Part shown: positions 4,291-5,149 of the stretch, in pieces
Layout of the letters: each line of letters starts with the position of its first letter
Numbering within the stretch: the first letter of the stretch is position 1
Assembly: GCA_947372405.1 (NCBI GenBank)
Contig: CANBTO010000424.1
Coordinates: 1-5,149, forward strand
Length of the DNA: 5,149 nt
Direction of reading: 5' to 3'
Source of the DNA: Verrucomicrobiaceae bacterium
GTDB lineage: Bacteria; Verrucomicrobiota; Verrucomicrobiae; Verrucomicrobiales; Akkermansiaceae
Program-made: the position numbers and the translations under genes
The notes under the pieces: generated by a model
Database searches by the model: none
The model's input: only the letters and a program-made list of their open reading frames with translations
What the model was told of the DNA's origin: nothing

Positions 4291-5149
4291 ATGGCTGAAC
4301 GTCTCTCTTTCGGAAAATTCGAAGAAGTTATTGAGCCGCCAAACCTCATTGAGGTTCAGAGCCGGTCCTACGATGAATTCCTCCAGAAGGAAGTGCTCCC
4401 CAGTGAGCGCGCGGATGCGGGTCTCCAAGCGGTTTTCCGCGAGGTTTTCCCGATCAAAAGCTACGACGAGGCGATCGAACTCGATTTCGTCACTTACGAC
4501 ATCGAAGATCCGAAGATCACCTCACTCGACTCGGTGCGCAACAGCGAGAGTTTCAGCGCGGCACTTTATGTGACGTTTAAGTTGAAAGACGAGACTGGCA
4601 CGAAAAAGGAGCGCGTCTATATGGGCGAGCTCCCGATGATGACCCGTCGCGGCACCTTCATCATCAACGGCGCCGAGCGCGTCATCGTTTCCCAGCTTCA
4701 CCGGTCACCCGGTATCTGCTTCGAAACCTCGCAGCACCTAAACGGCAAACTTCTTCATTCCTTTCGTATCATCCCTGACCGCGGATCCTGGTTGGAAGTG
4801 CAGTTCGACACCAACGACCTGCTCTACGTCTATCTCGACCGCCGCCGTCGCCGTCGTAAGTTCCTTGCCACCACGTTCCTGCGCGTGCTCGGCTATCCGA
4901 CCGACCGCGACATCGTCAGCCATTTCTATTCTCCGGAATCGCTCGCTTTGAGTGAAGCCATGGATGAAGGTGAACTCGGCCACAAGGTTCCTTTCGAGGA
5001 TATTCTCGATGGTGAGCTAACAGTCGCGAAGGCTTACGAGCCACTCACGATCGGCATCGTCCGCCAGCTTCTGGCGCTCGGCCACAAGAACGTCGAAGTC
5101 ATCGACGGCCGCGAAGACGAAATTCTTCTCAAGTCGCTCCGCAAGGATC
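4291..5149 (+). CDS. rpoB: RNA polymerase beta subunit, N-terminal part (3' end outside window)
   Basis: RpoB is the large catalytic-core subunit of RNA polymerase. The frame is open from the ATG at 4291 to the window end, giving 286 codons of a protein that usually has 1,150 to 1,350. The N-terminus reads RLSFGKFEEVIEPPNLIEVQ with SYDEFLQ. Clear family blocks are MGELPMMTRRGTFIINGAER and VIVSQLHRSPGICFE (residues about 111-145) and RIIPDRGSWLEVQFD (159-173), which belong to the protrusion/lobe region and include the N-terminal rifampicin-linked segment. A run of six Arg follows at residues 184-189 (YLDRRRRRRKFLATTFLR), where many homologues have three. The start has no good Shine-Dalgarno (AAGAAG 16 nt upstream). 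Expression is probably adjusted by the attenuator and hairpins in the preceding 187-nt spacer. Confidence 0.97.
   Translation, partial: MAERLSFGKFEEVIEPPNLIEVQSRSYDEFLQKEVLPSERADAGLQAVFREVFPIKSYDEAIELDFVTYDIEDPKITSLDSVRNSESFSAALYVTFKLKDETGTKKERVYMGELPMMTRRGTFIINGAERVIVSQLHRSPGICFETSQHLNGKLLHSFRIIPDRGSWLEVQFDTNDLLYVYLDRRRRRRKFLATTFLRVLGYPTDRDIVSHFYSPESLALSEAMDEGELGHKVPFEDILDGELTVAKAYEPLTIGIVRQLLALGHKNVEVIDGREDEILLKSLRKD

Overview
This window is one continuous stretch of the core bacterial gene-expression locus, with every protein gene on the + strand. The order is tuf (3' part), tRNA-Trp(CCA), secE, nusG, rplK, rplA, rplJ, rplL and rpoB (5' part). All identities rest on conserved motifs read directly in the translations. 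The window holds no mobile element, CRISPR array or obvious accessory gene.

The organism is a bacterium. The order tuf-trpT-secE-nusG-rplKAJL-rpoB is widespread, so it does not fix the phylum. Several details suggest the PVC group, most likely Verrucomicrobiota: the long SecE linker WPWESDPKIKGLKKYKEL, HRSPGICFE in RpoB, and the near absence of Shine-Dalgarno sequences. This placement is an inference from memory of the families, at moderate to low confidence.

Layout. Positions 1-543 encode EF-Tu domains 2 and 3. Positions 544-641 are a strongly structured spacer with two hairpins. The tRNA lies at 642-717 with CCA encoded. SecE (751-1002) and NusG (1046-1615) follow. An 83-nt spacer then holds a possible promoter and a small ORF that overlaps the nusG stop. 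L11 (1699-2127) is followed by a terminator-like hairpin in a 132-nt gap. L1 (2260-2967) and L10 (2988-3593) are only 20 nt apart. A 138-nt spacer with three consecutive hairpins leads to the only strong ribosome binding site in the window and to L7/L12 (3732-4103). A 187-nt spacer with a near-perfect attenuator-type terminator and two further hairpins precedes RpoB (4291 to the window end).

The genes work together. EF-Tu and tRNA-Trp serve elongation, L11, L1, L10 and L12 build the ribosomal stalks and factor-binding region, NusG and RpoB belong to the transcription elongation machinery, and SecE is part of the protein export channel. The less ordinary content lies between the genes. Nearly all the longer spacers contain hairpins, some with mini-ORFs whose start or stop geometry suggests coupling, and most start codons lack a Shine-Dalgarno sequence. 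In the proteins, notable points are an acidic Ala/Pro/Glu tail on L10, an insertion in SecE and a changed C-terminal RNA-binding motif in L1. No clearly new biological system is visible. The best candidates for undescribed biology are the intergenic RNA structures.
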